Source of the DNA: an uncultured Lachnospiraceae bacterium
Lineage (GTDB): Bacteria; Bacillota; Clostridia; Lachnospirales; Lachnospiraceae
Reading direction: 5' to 3'
NCBI GenBank assembly: GCA_910578405.1
Contig: CAJTQO010000018.1
Location: 4,326 to 68,325, forward strand
DNA: 64,000 nt
This document shows, in pieces, positions 28,301-34,158 of the stretch (position 1 is the first letter of the stretch; each line of letters starts with the position of its first letter). The position numbers and the translations under genes were made by a program. The notes below the pieces were generated by a model. It made no database searches and was not told the origin of the DNA. It worked only from the letters and a program-made list of their open reading frames with translations.

Positions 28301-28856
28301 CATAATCCGCTGTGTCTTCCCCTTCCAGCTTATCAAAAGGGAAGTCTGTGCCTTCTACGCCCTCCTCGCATTTCCATACCATAAAATCCACAAAATTCTC
28401 AGGAAGGCGTTCCTTGAATTCTTCCGCATTTGCCACAATTCCAAATACGTGGTCAAACACTCTCCAAACGGCTGCAGGCACCCGGTAATTGTCGGCCAGA
28501 TAGCCAAAAAACCTCCATTTGGTTTCTTCCCCCAGTTCCAGGTCGTCCAACAAATCATTTTTCAAAAGACGCTCCCAAGCCTTCACATCCAAACGGCTGG
28601 AAAGAGAGCGGTAAATCCCCTCCGCTTCTTTTAAAAACAAACTCACAGGGCTGTCCGGATCTGCCTCATTTTCCGTTTCTTCCTGCTGCCTGGCCAGCGA
28701 AAGCGCACGCTCGTAAGCCTCCCGCAGCCTTTTAAATCCTTCCGGGTTATCCTCCGGGTTCACCGAAACTAACTTGCTCCGGTATGCCTCCCGAATCCGC
28801 TCCTCCTCCTTTGTCTCTTCTATTCCTAATATTTCAAAAATCCTTTGACGGTCCAT
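25332..28856 (-). CDS. Giant J-domain-like protein with TPR-like repeats
   Basis: About 1174 residues. Residues 1-55 resemble a J domain (IFEILGIEETKEEERIREAY, NPEDNPEGFKRLREAYERAL), but the HPD tripeptide needed to stimulate DnaK is replaced by NPE. The remainder is helical with many TPR-like pairs, for example YKASIALAELCIRKQEWEEG, AYYYAQEAYEGLGKAQE, WMYYYIARSLESHAKWEEAI, and ends with ELECKGYMALHEGKVEEAI. It is rich in Glu, Tyr and Cys. There is no signal peptide. ATG 28856 starts just before the J-like domain. It is probably a scaffold; it stands alone behind its own promoter. Confidence 0.75.
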   Translation of the reverse strand: MDRQRIFEILGIEETKEEERIREAYRSKLVSVNPEDNPEGFKRLREAYERALSLARQQEETENEADPDSPVSLFLKEAEGIYRSLSSRLDVKAWERLLKNDLLDDLELGEETKWRFFGYLADNYRVPAAVWRVFDHVFGIVANAEEFKERLPENFVDFMVWKCEEGVEGTDFPFDKLEGEDTADYDAFINQYNELASLMSQEEEDREGWLKKIGQKFVFMDGFGISHPWYDMEKAKYQSACGQKEEAVQMVHTLWEGGEKDRRMLLAGADVLKECGEEEEASGVYHSLLEQKDLFGEDIYKASIALAELCIRKQEWEEGREYAQQARKYYNTQKAFELLEQCNTEMITLYSGEKADEMSVKTAISLAWAYIQNGREEDGLEFFRQHPLLEEDTVKCRQVRTVLFMSCGLGEETKAEAEAWRKCLAEEEGACQEEGKSKESNSYWVAQSYEMEGKAFQMGYAKLEDQEGEEAQRLKKAAQEAFDQAVSLQPEEIDFLLAKLLFFRELKDYEGMLELCGKMKAVDNGYFWAYYYAQEAYEGLGKAQEVVDSFYQAKEIYNGMPEIYERAARVFWEYRQYSEVESILKQAQEAEVSSYYLRLRRLELMERMAKDAQELKQADAYAGELIAQMEEEKEVDAKTLSDVYLQRVYIHDEENAEEFRHIGNMETWAKRSVELSDNLRNRYFLGRLYVEYFEDAKPAYEHLKICEERGMDFEWMYYYIARSLESHAKWEEAIRYYIKAHEKNPDEYDFIWRIVWLYRWKYSWAAQEEYYEKSMHYLNLHLEKFGENPRELWQLSDFHARRREYELALEEIERALEDVTVSRNWGHKAFLLEMLGRREAATFFYRKGIEADRRDGKDYKYGYSQMHDFFCETRQYRRGLNWFRGVMNQMQTEEGRKINLGYIAYYYGVLKKWEKALETLGKRYGGTSLTEYVCNNWEDEGNRLDDLLDLYQKYASKTELRRRAEEAVGLLEGEGAANLKESHGGRQGAYMQIAYCYANYLMEQETGLVYFQKALEEARQTQAGKDSNDYRRILRELMRCCWRLGDLEQAKEYQALHRESLELLYADCGDLGRDAEELYAGDCSCGKANIYCLFTVSYFCGEYEKAREYLERMVKSKWCWNCARKGCTEELECKGYMALHEGKVEEAIRHFEQAIACSGRGNDDAAKELRLLKG

Positions 28857-28959
28857 CCCGCTCACCCCATCCCTTCCCTTATACCTTAATTTTCCCCTTC
28901 CTGCCTCTCTTGCGCTATAACCATAACTACGGCAATCACATTCTGTTCTGTTCCGTTTC

Positions 28960-28988
28960 ATTATAAAGGTTTTTCCGGTAGGTGTAAA
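28960..28988 (-). promoter_or_regulatory. Sigma-A-type promoter of the TPR-like gene
   Basis: TTTACA (28983-28988) and TATAAT (28960-28965) on the minus strand with a 17-bp spacer, about 100 bp upstream of the chosen start. A start further up than 28856 would fall on the -10 box, which supports the shorter protein. Confidence 0.75.
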
Positions 28989-29075
28989 GACTGTGTTACC
29001 CCCCTACGCTGCCTTTGGACGCCCTGTAGCGCTGAATTTACTGGAATTGTCCAATCGCAATCATGCCTTTATCTT

Positions 29076-29138
29076 CCCCAGCTTCAAACCCTAATAAGGA
29101 ATAGCCGTCTGTTCCGTCTTATCAGGAAGTAGCCGGGG
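29076..29138. other. Nested stem-loop of unknown role
   Basis: Outer arms CCCCAGCTTC (29076-29085) and GAAGTAGCCGGGG (29126-29138) enclose inner arms CTAATAAGGAA (29091-29101) and TTCCGTCTTATCAG (29112-29125). The two stacked stems span 63 bp between the TPR promoter and the gpmI terminator. It has no T-run on either side and matches no riboswitch I know. It could be a small RNA or a remnant of a mobile repeat. Nothing else is visible in 28989-29183. Confidence 0.5.
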
Positions 29139-29183
29139 CTGCGTCTTGTCAGTTTCCTATTATCCGTAAAGTTTAGGTTTTTA

Positions 29184-29284
29184 TGAAAAAAGGCTGCCGC
29201 AATAAGGCTTAAAATGCAGGATATGGCATTCCTCAGAAGATAAATCCCTACATCCTGCATTTCAGCTCCTTACTGCGACAGCCT
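29184..29284 (-). terminator. Long hairpin terminator downstream of gpmI
   Basis: AGGCTGCCGCAATAAGG (from 29191) pairs with its near-complement ending AGCCT at 29284, and the pairing continues through AAATGCAGGAT, giving about 32 bp of imperfect stem. On the minus strand it ends in TTTTTT (29185-29190). The length is unusual for a simple terminator and suggests a repeat-derived one. Confidence 0.75.
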
Positions 29285-29331
29285 CATCACTGTCCGCTTT
29301 CATGTATAAAAACGAAACAATGGTTTCGGCC

Positions 29332-30876
29332 CTATTTCTTAATCAACAGAGATTTCCCTGTCATTTCCCCAGGTTGTTCCTTGCCCATAATCTCTATCAT
29401 GGTCGGAATGATATCCGCAAGGCATCCGCCTTCCCGCAACGTGTAAGCAGAATCGTAATTTACCAGGATAAACGGCACCGGGTTCGTTGTATGCGCTGTA
29501 AATGGCGCGCCAGTCTCATAATCCACCAACTGTTCCGCATTGCCATGGTCTGCGCAGATAAACATAACGCCGTCCACTTCTTTCAAAGCGTCCACTGCTT
29601 TGCCCACACATTCATCCACCGCTTCCACCGCTTTAATAGCCGCCGCTTCCACGCCAGTATGCCCTACCATGTCCGGGTTGGCGAAATTAATAATAATCAC
29701 ATCATATTTGCCGGATTTGATTGCCTCCACCAACTTATCGCATACTTCATAGGCGCTCATCTGTGGCTTCAAGTCATAGGTGGCCACATCTTTCGGGGAA
29801 TTTACTAAAATTCGCTCCTCTCCTTCGTTGGGTTCTTCCACGCCGCCATTGAAAAAGAAAGTGACATGGGCATATTTTTCGGTTTCCGCAATCCTTGCCT
29901 GCGTCATATGGTTTGCCGCCAGCCATTCGCCAAAGGTATTGGTAACGGAAATCTTATGGAAAGCCACTTCCTTATTGGGGATAGTAGGGTCATAATCCGA
30001 AAAGCACACGTAAGTAATATCCAGCCTGTCCCCTCTGTCAAAAGCCGTAAACGCATCGTCACAGAAACATCTGGTAATTTCCCTTGCCCGGTCAGGACGG
30101 AAATTAAAGAACACCACGGAATCCTTGGACTGAATCGTTGCAACCGGAACGCCATCCTTTACTACCACCGTAGGCTTTACAAACTCATCGCTTTCTCCCT
30201 TTTCATAGGACTGGGCAATGCCTTCCGGGCCGCTTCCGGCCGTCAGCCCTTCCCCTTTGGTCAATGCATCGTAAGCCAATTTCACGCGGTCATAGTTGTT
30301 ATCCCTGTCCATGGCATAATAACGCCCCATCACCGACGCTACCTCGCCGACGCCGATTTCTTTCATTTTTGCTTCCAGCTCTTCCACAAATCCCTTACCG
30401 CTTTCCGGAGGCGTATCCCTGCCGTCCAGGAAGCAATGCACGTATACTTTGGACAGCCCGTTCCTTTTGGCCAAATCCAATAAACCGTAAATATGGGTAT
30501 TGTGGCTGTGTACGCCGCCATCAGACACCAGGCCGAACATATGCAGGGCCGAATCATGTTCCTTACAGTTCCTTACCGCATCCTTCAAAGCCGGGTTTTC
30601 AAAGAATGTCCCGTCCTGAATCTCCTTTGTAATTCTGGTCAGCTCCTGATAAACAATACGGCCCGCGCCCATATTCAAATGCCCTACCTCTGAATTGCCC
30701 ATCTGCCCGTCCGGAAGCCCTACTGCCATGCCGCTGGCATTTCCTTTTACAAAAGGGCATTCCGCCATCAATTTGTCCATCACTGGCGTTTTCGCCTCCG
30801 CCACGGCATTGCCGTCTTTCCTTTCATTCAGGCCGTAACCATCCAAAATCATTAATACTGTCGGTTTCTTGCTCAT
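29332..30876 (-). CDS. gpmI: 2,3-bisphosphoglycerate-independent phosphoglycerate mutase
   Basis: A 514-residue, full-length alkaline-phosphatase-superfamily enzyme that interconverts 3- and 2-phosphoglycerate with two manganese ions. Visible motifs: MILDGYGL with metal-binding Asp12, GNSEVGHLNMGAGR with the phospho-serine Ser62, HSHNTH, FLDGRDTPP, GRYYAMDRDNNYDR, NFRPDRAREI, NFANPDMVGHTG and CADHGNAEQ. Enolase, the next step of glycolysis, lies 12 kb away. Transcribed alone from a good promoter with a long GC-rich leader; the start follows AAAGGAGAGTGCAGT. Confidence 0.98.
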   Translation of the reverse strand: MSKKPTVLMILDGYGLNERKDGNAVAEAKTPVMDKLMAECPFVKGNASGMAVGLPDGQMGNSEVGHLNMGAGRIVYQELTRITKEIQDGTFFENPALKDAVRNCKEHDSALHMFGLVSDGGVHSHNTHIYGLLDLAKRNGLSKVYVHCFLDGRDTPPESGKGFVEELEAKMKEIGVGEVASVMGRYYAMDRDNNYDRVKLAYDALTKGEGLTAGSGPEGIAQSYEKGESDEFVKPTVVVKDGVPVATIQSKDSVVFFNFRPDRAREITRCFCDDAFTAFDRGDRLDITYVCFSDYDPTIPNKEVAFHKISVTNTFGEWLAANHMTQARIAETEKYAHVTFFFNGGVEEPNEGEERILVNSPKDVATYDLKPQMSAYEVCDKLVEAIKSGKYDVIIINFANPDMVGHTGVEAAAIKAVEAVDECVGKAVDALKEVDGVMFICADHGNAEQLVDYETGAPFTAHTTNPVPFILVNYDSAYTLREGGCLADIIPTMIEIMGKEQPGEMTGKSLLIKK

Positions 30877-31001
30877 ACTGCACTCTCCTTTTATCCTTAT
30901 ATTTTAACCCGCCGCCAGGCGGGGACCGGACTATGGCCTGACCGCCGGGCGCCTTTTGGGCCGGGCGGTTTTCCATTGGCTTGTACGTTTCCCCGTCTGC
31001 A

Positions 31002-31030
31002 ATTATACATGTTTTTTCCGGAAATGTAAA
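31002..31030 (-). promoter_or_regulatory. gpmI promoter and GC-rich leader
   Basis: TTTACA (31025-31030) and TATAAT (31002-31007) on the minus strand, spacer 17 bp. The transcript would have a 5' leader of about 120 nt containing two GC-rich hairpins: one around 30950-30974 (ACCGCC and GGCGGT arms) and one around 30907-30923 (CCCGCC and GGCGGG arms). No named riboswitch fits. The hairpins may modulate gpmI expression. Confidence 0.7.
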
Positions 31031-31100
31031 TATCTTTGCCGCCGCCCCGCCTGATTTTTTCTTATTGCCGCCGCCATCACGCACGCCTCCCCTCTCCCAT

Positions 31101-31109
31101 CATATAATA
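31101..31109 (+). promoter_or_regulatory. Possible sporulation-sigma -10 element of cotJ operon
   Basis: CATATAATA fits the sigma-E/sigma-K -10 pattern (CATA...TA) and lies 36 bp before the cotJA start, with no sigma-A -35 upstream. A mother-cell sigma factor is expected for cotJ genes. No clear -35 is visible, so this is tentative. Confidence 0.4.
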
Positions 31110-31144
31110 TATTAAAAGTTCTCCGATTTTATGAAAGGAGCATT

Positions 31145-31315
31145 ATGCAGGATTACAATTTCAATGAATACTTTGACCGCTTCCCCCTGGCAATGGCATA
31201 TGTGCCTTGGCAGCATCTCACCCAAATCTATGAAGACCTGGATAAGGCATTCTGTACCGGCACCATCTTCCCTGAACTGACCAAACCGTTTACAGGAAGG
31301 AGATGCGTAAAATGA
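31145..31315 (+). CDS. cotJA: Spore coat associated protein CotJA
   Basis: A 56-residue protein, first gene of the cotJ operon. The sequence has the family core LAMAYVPWQ (B. subtilis CotJA carries a similar AMAYVP.Q motif), followed by a Tyr/Asp-rich helix and GTIFPELTKPF. It is a small soluble coat-associated protein made in the mother cell. The start ATG follows AAAGGAG. Its stop overlaps the next start (ATGA), so cotJA and cotJB are translationally coupled. Confidence 0.93.
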   Translation: MQDYNFNEYFDRFPLAMAYVPWQHLTQIYEDLDKAFCTGTIFPELTKPFTGRRCVK

Positions 31316-31581
31316 ATTTTAAAATGAATACCGAACAGGAAAATATGCTGCATGATATCAGCGTCGTCGATTTTGTCACTGTGGAAATGGCAGAATACCT
31401 GGATACCCATCCCATGGATAGGGAAGCTATGGAGTATTTCAACCACTATATGCGCATGAAAAACCAGATGATGCGCGATTATGCCAACAAATACGGCCCC
31501 CTTTCCCTTTCGGTGGCGGACAACAGTTGTAAAGAATGGAAATGGGCTTTACAGCCCATGCCTTGGGAAGGAGGATGTTAG
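31312..31581 (+). CDS. cotJB: Spore coat protein CotJB
   Basis: An 89-residue protein of the CotJB family. Typical features are the helical MLHDISVVDFVTVEMAEYLDTHP segment, YFNHYMRMKNQM, YGPLSL and the C-terminal WKWALQPMPWEGGC, where the WxWxxxPWPWE-like ending is the family hallmark. The ATG at 31312 is chosen because AAGGAG lies nine nt upstream; another ATG nine nt earlier is too close. It overlaps cotJA by 4 nt and precedes cotJC by 3 nt. Confidence 0.93.
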   Translation: MNFKMNTEQENMLHDISVVDFVTVEMAEYLDTHPMDREAMEYFNHYMRMKNQMMRDYANKYGPLSLSVADNSCKEWKWALQPMPWEGGC

Positions 31582-31584
31582 CAT

Positions 31585-32139
31585 ATGTGGAATTATGAAA
31601 AAAGATTGCAGTACCCTGTAAAAATCACACAGCCCAATGCCAAACTGGCCCAAGTCATTATCAGTCAGTTCGGCGGGCCGGATGGTGAGCTGGCCGCTTC
31701 TATGCGCTACCTGTCACAACGTTATACCATGCCCTTTAACGTTGCCGGGCTGTTGACGGATATCGGGACAGAAGAACTGGCGCATATGGAAATGATTTCC
31801 GCCATCGTCTACCAATTGACGAAAGATTTGTCCATGGATGAAATAGAATCCTATGGTTTTGACAAATATTATGTAGACCATACACTGGCTCTATGGCCTC
31901 AGTCTGCAGGCGGCGTCCCCTTTAACTCCTGTTTCTTCCAATCCAAAGGCGATGCCATTACCGATTTGACGGAAGATATGGCAGCCGAACAAAAAGCGCG
32001 TTCCACCTACGACAACATCCTGCGCTTAATCCACGACCAAGAAATATGTGACCCTATCCGCTTCCTGCGTGCAAGGGAAATCGTCCACTTCCAGCGTTTC
32101 GGTGAAGCAAATCGGGAAGATTGCAGTGAATTAGTATAG
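31585..32139 (+). CDS. cotJC: CotJC spore coat manganese catalase, interrupted (5' part)
   Basis: As it stands the frame encodes 184 residues, of which 1-175 are CotJC (WNYEKRLQYPVKI, GGPDGELAASMRYLSQRY, LLTDIGTEELAHMEMI, AAEQKARSTYDN, REIVHFQRFGEA). The last nine residues (NREDCSELV) come from inserted DNA. The family continues after QRF.EA with about 25 residues, which are found at 38612-38704 in frame. The Mn-ligand motifs (Glu in DGELAA, EELAH, Glu in AAEQKA, His in EIVH) all lie in this 5' part. The CotJC family is related to non-haem manganese catalases. A shortened protein might still fold, or excision may restore the 200-residue form during sporulation. Confidence 0.95.
   Translation: MWNYEKRLQYPVKITQPNAKLAQVIISQFGGPDGELAASMRYLSQRYTMPFNVAGLLTDIGTEELAHMEMISAIVYQLTKDLSMDEIESYGFDKYYVDHTLALWPQSAGGVPFNSCFFQSKGDAITDLTEDMAAEQKARSTYDNILRLIHDQEICDPIRFLRAREIVHFQRFGEANREDCSELV
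32095..32131. repeat. Left attachment site (core plus P' arm)
   Basis: Core CGTTTCGGTGAAGC 32095-32108, within codons 171-175 of cotJC. The arm at 32109-32131 (AAATCGGGAAG then ATTGCAGTGAAT) is the inverted partner of the arm at 38595-38616. cotJC sequence left of the core would be the B half-site. Confidence 0.88.
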
Positions 32140-32191
32140 TGTACTTGCCTCCTCTCATAAAATTTAGAAAAACCGTCAAAGAAGAAAGCAT

Positions 32192-32356
32192 ATGCCAAAA
32201 ACTGATAACTCTCCTACCCCCAATATCCTGATACGCAAAGATAAAATGAAACTGATTGTTACCAACATTTACCCCACTTTTCAGAAAAAGTCCGAACAGG
32301 AAACCCGACAGGAAATCGGGGCAAGGCTTTACCAGATTTTCAAAAAGTATACGTAA
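32192..32356 (+). CDS. 54-aa protein ahead of the recombinase; candidate directionality factor
   Basis: A small ORF (start MPKTDNSPTPNILIRKDK) of 54 residues with a pI on the basic side; the second half KKSEQETRQEIGARLYQIFKKY is a probable amphipathic helix. It lies 61 bp inside the left end and 77 bp before the recombinase, in the same direction, the usual place for a small accessory gene. The ribosome site is weak (GAAGAAAGC). I do not recognise a family with certainty; similar small basic proteins accompany recombinases in clostridial mobile elements. The role as excision factor is a guess from position and size. Confidence 0.6.
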   Translation: MPKTDNSPTPNILIRKDKMKLIVTNIYPTFQKKSEQETRQEIGARLYQIFKKYT

Positions 32357-32433
32357 GTCACTTGCAAAACTGTCATACAAACTGTATAAGCAGTTTCGTA
32401 GGTATGTGTCTTGCGTTTTAGGAGGCAGACAGA

Positions 32434-33966
32434 ATGTATGACACATTATATAACGCATTGTATGCAAGACAGTCCATCGAAAAAAAGGACAGCATATCCG
32501 TAGAAAGCCAGCTTGAGTATTGCAGATACGAAACCCACGGGGAAGCCTGCGTGGAATACACCGACAAAGGCTTTTCAGGCAAAGACACCAACCGTCCCGG
32601 CTTTGAAAATATGATGAATGATATTCGTGCAGGAAAAATAGGGCGCGTTGTTGTCTACAAACTTGACCGTATCAGCCGTTCCATTCTGGATTTCGCAAAC
32701 ATGATGGAGATATTTCAGAAATATCATGTGGAGTTCGTATCATCCACAGAAAAATTTGACACGTCCACGCCCATCGGCAGGGCAATGTTAAATATCTGTA
32801 TCGTGTTCGCCCAACTGGAACGGGAAACTATACAAAAGCGGGTTACGGATGCTTATTATGCACGGTGCAAGCGTGGTTTCTACATGGGCGGGCGCATTCC
32901 TTACGGCTACCGTCTGACAAACACGGTCATTGACGACATCCGCACTTCCATGTACGAAGAAGTCCCGGAAGAAAGCGAACAGCTAAAGCTGATTTACTCC
33001 ATGTATGCGGACACGGACAATTCGCTTGGGGACATTGTGCGGTACTTGAATAGACACCAGATTAAAAATCTGCGTGGCGCAAACTGGAATACCGCCCGCA
33101 TCAGTGAAATGCTCCGCAATCCCGTCTATGTAGAAGCGAATATTGACGTGTATCAATTTTTCCAAAGCCAAGGCGCAAACATATGTAACCCGGTAAGTGA
33201 TTTCACAGGTTATAATGCCTGCTATCTCTACAAAGGTACGGTGTCCACTTCAAGAAAGCAAAGCGACCTGTCTGACAAAGAAATTGTGCTTGCGCCGCAC
33301 AAAGGCTTTATCCCCTCTAAGACTTGGTTAGCCTGCCGCATACGGTGTCTGGGCAACAGACAGTCCACAAAGACCTGTAAACCGAAAAACTCATGGCTTT
33401 TAGGCAAGGTAAAATGTGGGAAATGCGGTTATGCACTGACTATCCGTAAGGCAAAAACAAAATGGGGACGTTACTTTGTTTGCAGCCAGTCGGGAAGCCG
33501 CGCAAGTAACTGCACAGGGGCTGGCTGTACGATTTATGCAGACGTTTTAGAGGAATATATGTTTCATGCAATCAAGGATAGGTTATCGGAGTTTTCTTCC
33601 TGCATATCTGATGCAGGGGAAAAGGAAATGCAAACATTCCCCCAAAAGCGCCTGACGAAAAAAATCCGTCTGACACAGATTGAGGAAGAAATCAAAGAAC
33701 TTCTCTCCAAAGTGTCCGAGGCAAGCAGTGTTCTGATAAGGTACATAGATGAAAAAGTATCGGAACTGGACGCAGAACGAAATGCCTTGCAGGATGAAAT
33801 CGTTACAGCAAATGCCACAGATACGGAAGGCAAAGTAAAAAAGATAACGAATCATGGGAAAACATGGGAAACTCTCTCTTTCGAGGACAGACAGGCGGTA
33901 ATGGATATACTTGTCAAGGTCATTCGGATTGCGGACGGTAAAATTGAAATCACATGGAACATTTAA
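32434..33966 (+). CDS. Large serine recombinase (site-specific integrase/excisionase)
   Basis: A 510-residue large serine recombinase. The catalytic domain (1-145) has Ser14 in ALYARQS, RPGFENMM, VVVYKLDRISRS and the Arg of AQLERE. The recombinase domain (165-300) contains GGRIPYGYRL and ARISEMLRNPVYV. A zinc-ribbon (KCGKCGYAL, then cysteines near residues 350-370) and a coiled coil (about 395-460) follow. It cuts and rejoins attB/attP through a phosphoserine link. The start follows AGGAGG. It lies next to the left end and runs in the direction of cotJC, as do recombinases of skin-like elements. Confidence 0.97.
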   Translation: MYDTLYNALYARQSIEKKDSISVESQLEYCRYETHGEACVEYTDKGFSGKDTNRPGFENMMNDIRAGKIGRVVVYKLDRISRSILDFANMMEIFQKYHVEFVSSTEKFDTSTPIGRAMLNICIVFAQLERETIQKRVTDAYYARCKRGFYMGGRIPYGYRLTNTVIDDIRTSMYEEVPEESEQLKLIYSMYADTDNSLGDIVRYLNRHQIKNLRGANWNTARISEMLRNPVYVEANIDVYQFFQSQGANICNPVSDFTGYNACYLYKGTVSTSRKQSDLSDKEIVLAPHKGFIPSKTWLACRIRCLGNRQSTKTCKPKNSWLLGKVKCGKCGYALTIRKAKTKWGRYFVCSQSGSRASNCTGAGCTIYADVLEEYMFHAIKDRLSEFSSCISDAGEKEMQTFPQKRLTKKIRLTQIEEEIKELLSKVSEASSVLIRYIDEKVSELDAERNALQDEIVTANATDTEGKVKKITNHGKTWETLSFEDRQAVMDILVKVIRIADGKIEITWNI

Positions 33967-34068
33967 CAACCGCCACGAAAGTCTAAAAACACCGTTTTGA
34001 GAAAATTTTCGTGCCCCACTCCCCAAAAAATCAAAAACCGACACTTTTTGAAATTTTTTTGGAAGCGC

Positions 34069-34101
34069 AAAAATGCCCATCTGCGAAAGCGCAGATAGGC
34101 A
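34069..34101 (-). terminator. Terminator of the ABC/two-component cargo
   Basis: A 12-bp stem with one mismatch (34074-34085 with 34090-34101) and a tetraloop, followed on the minus strand by TTTTT. It lies 58 bp past the permease stop. It separates the cargo from the convergent recombinase gene. Confidence 0.85.
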
Positions 34102-34158
34102 CAAGGGAATTACAAAAAGCAATAGACTGCCCATAGGCAAAAAGAAAGCGGCATGCGA

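Noticed and set aside
29076..29138. Known riboswitch (for example c-di-GMP, glycine, lysine)
   Set aside because: No conserved core of any class I know is present, and there is no gene directly downstream in the usual distance.
31585..32139. CotJC as a natural short 184-residue variant
   Set aside because: The last nine residues come from inserted DNA, and the missing family-like C-terminus lies intact and in frame at 38612-38704 next to a matching 14-bp repeat.
32192..32356. TnpW-type transposon protein
   Set aside because: Size and place fit, but the motifs that I remember for TnpW are not visible, so no family name is given.
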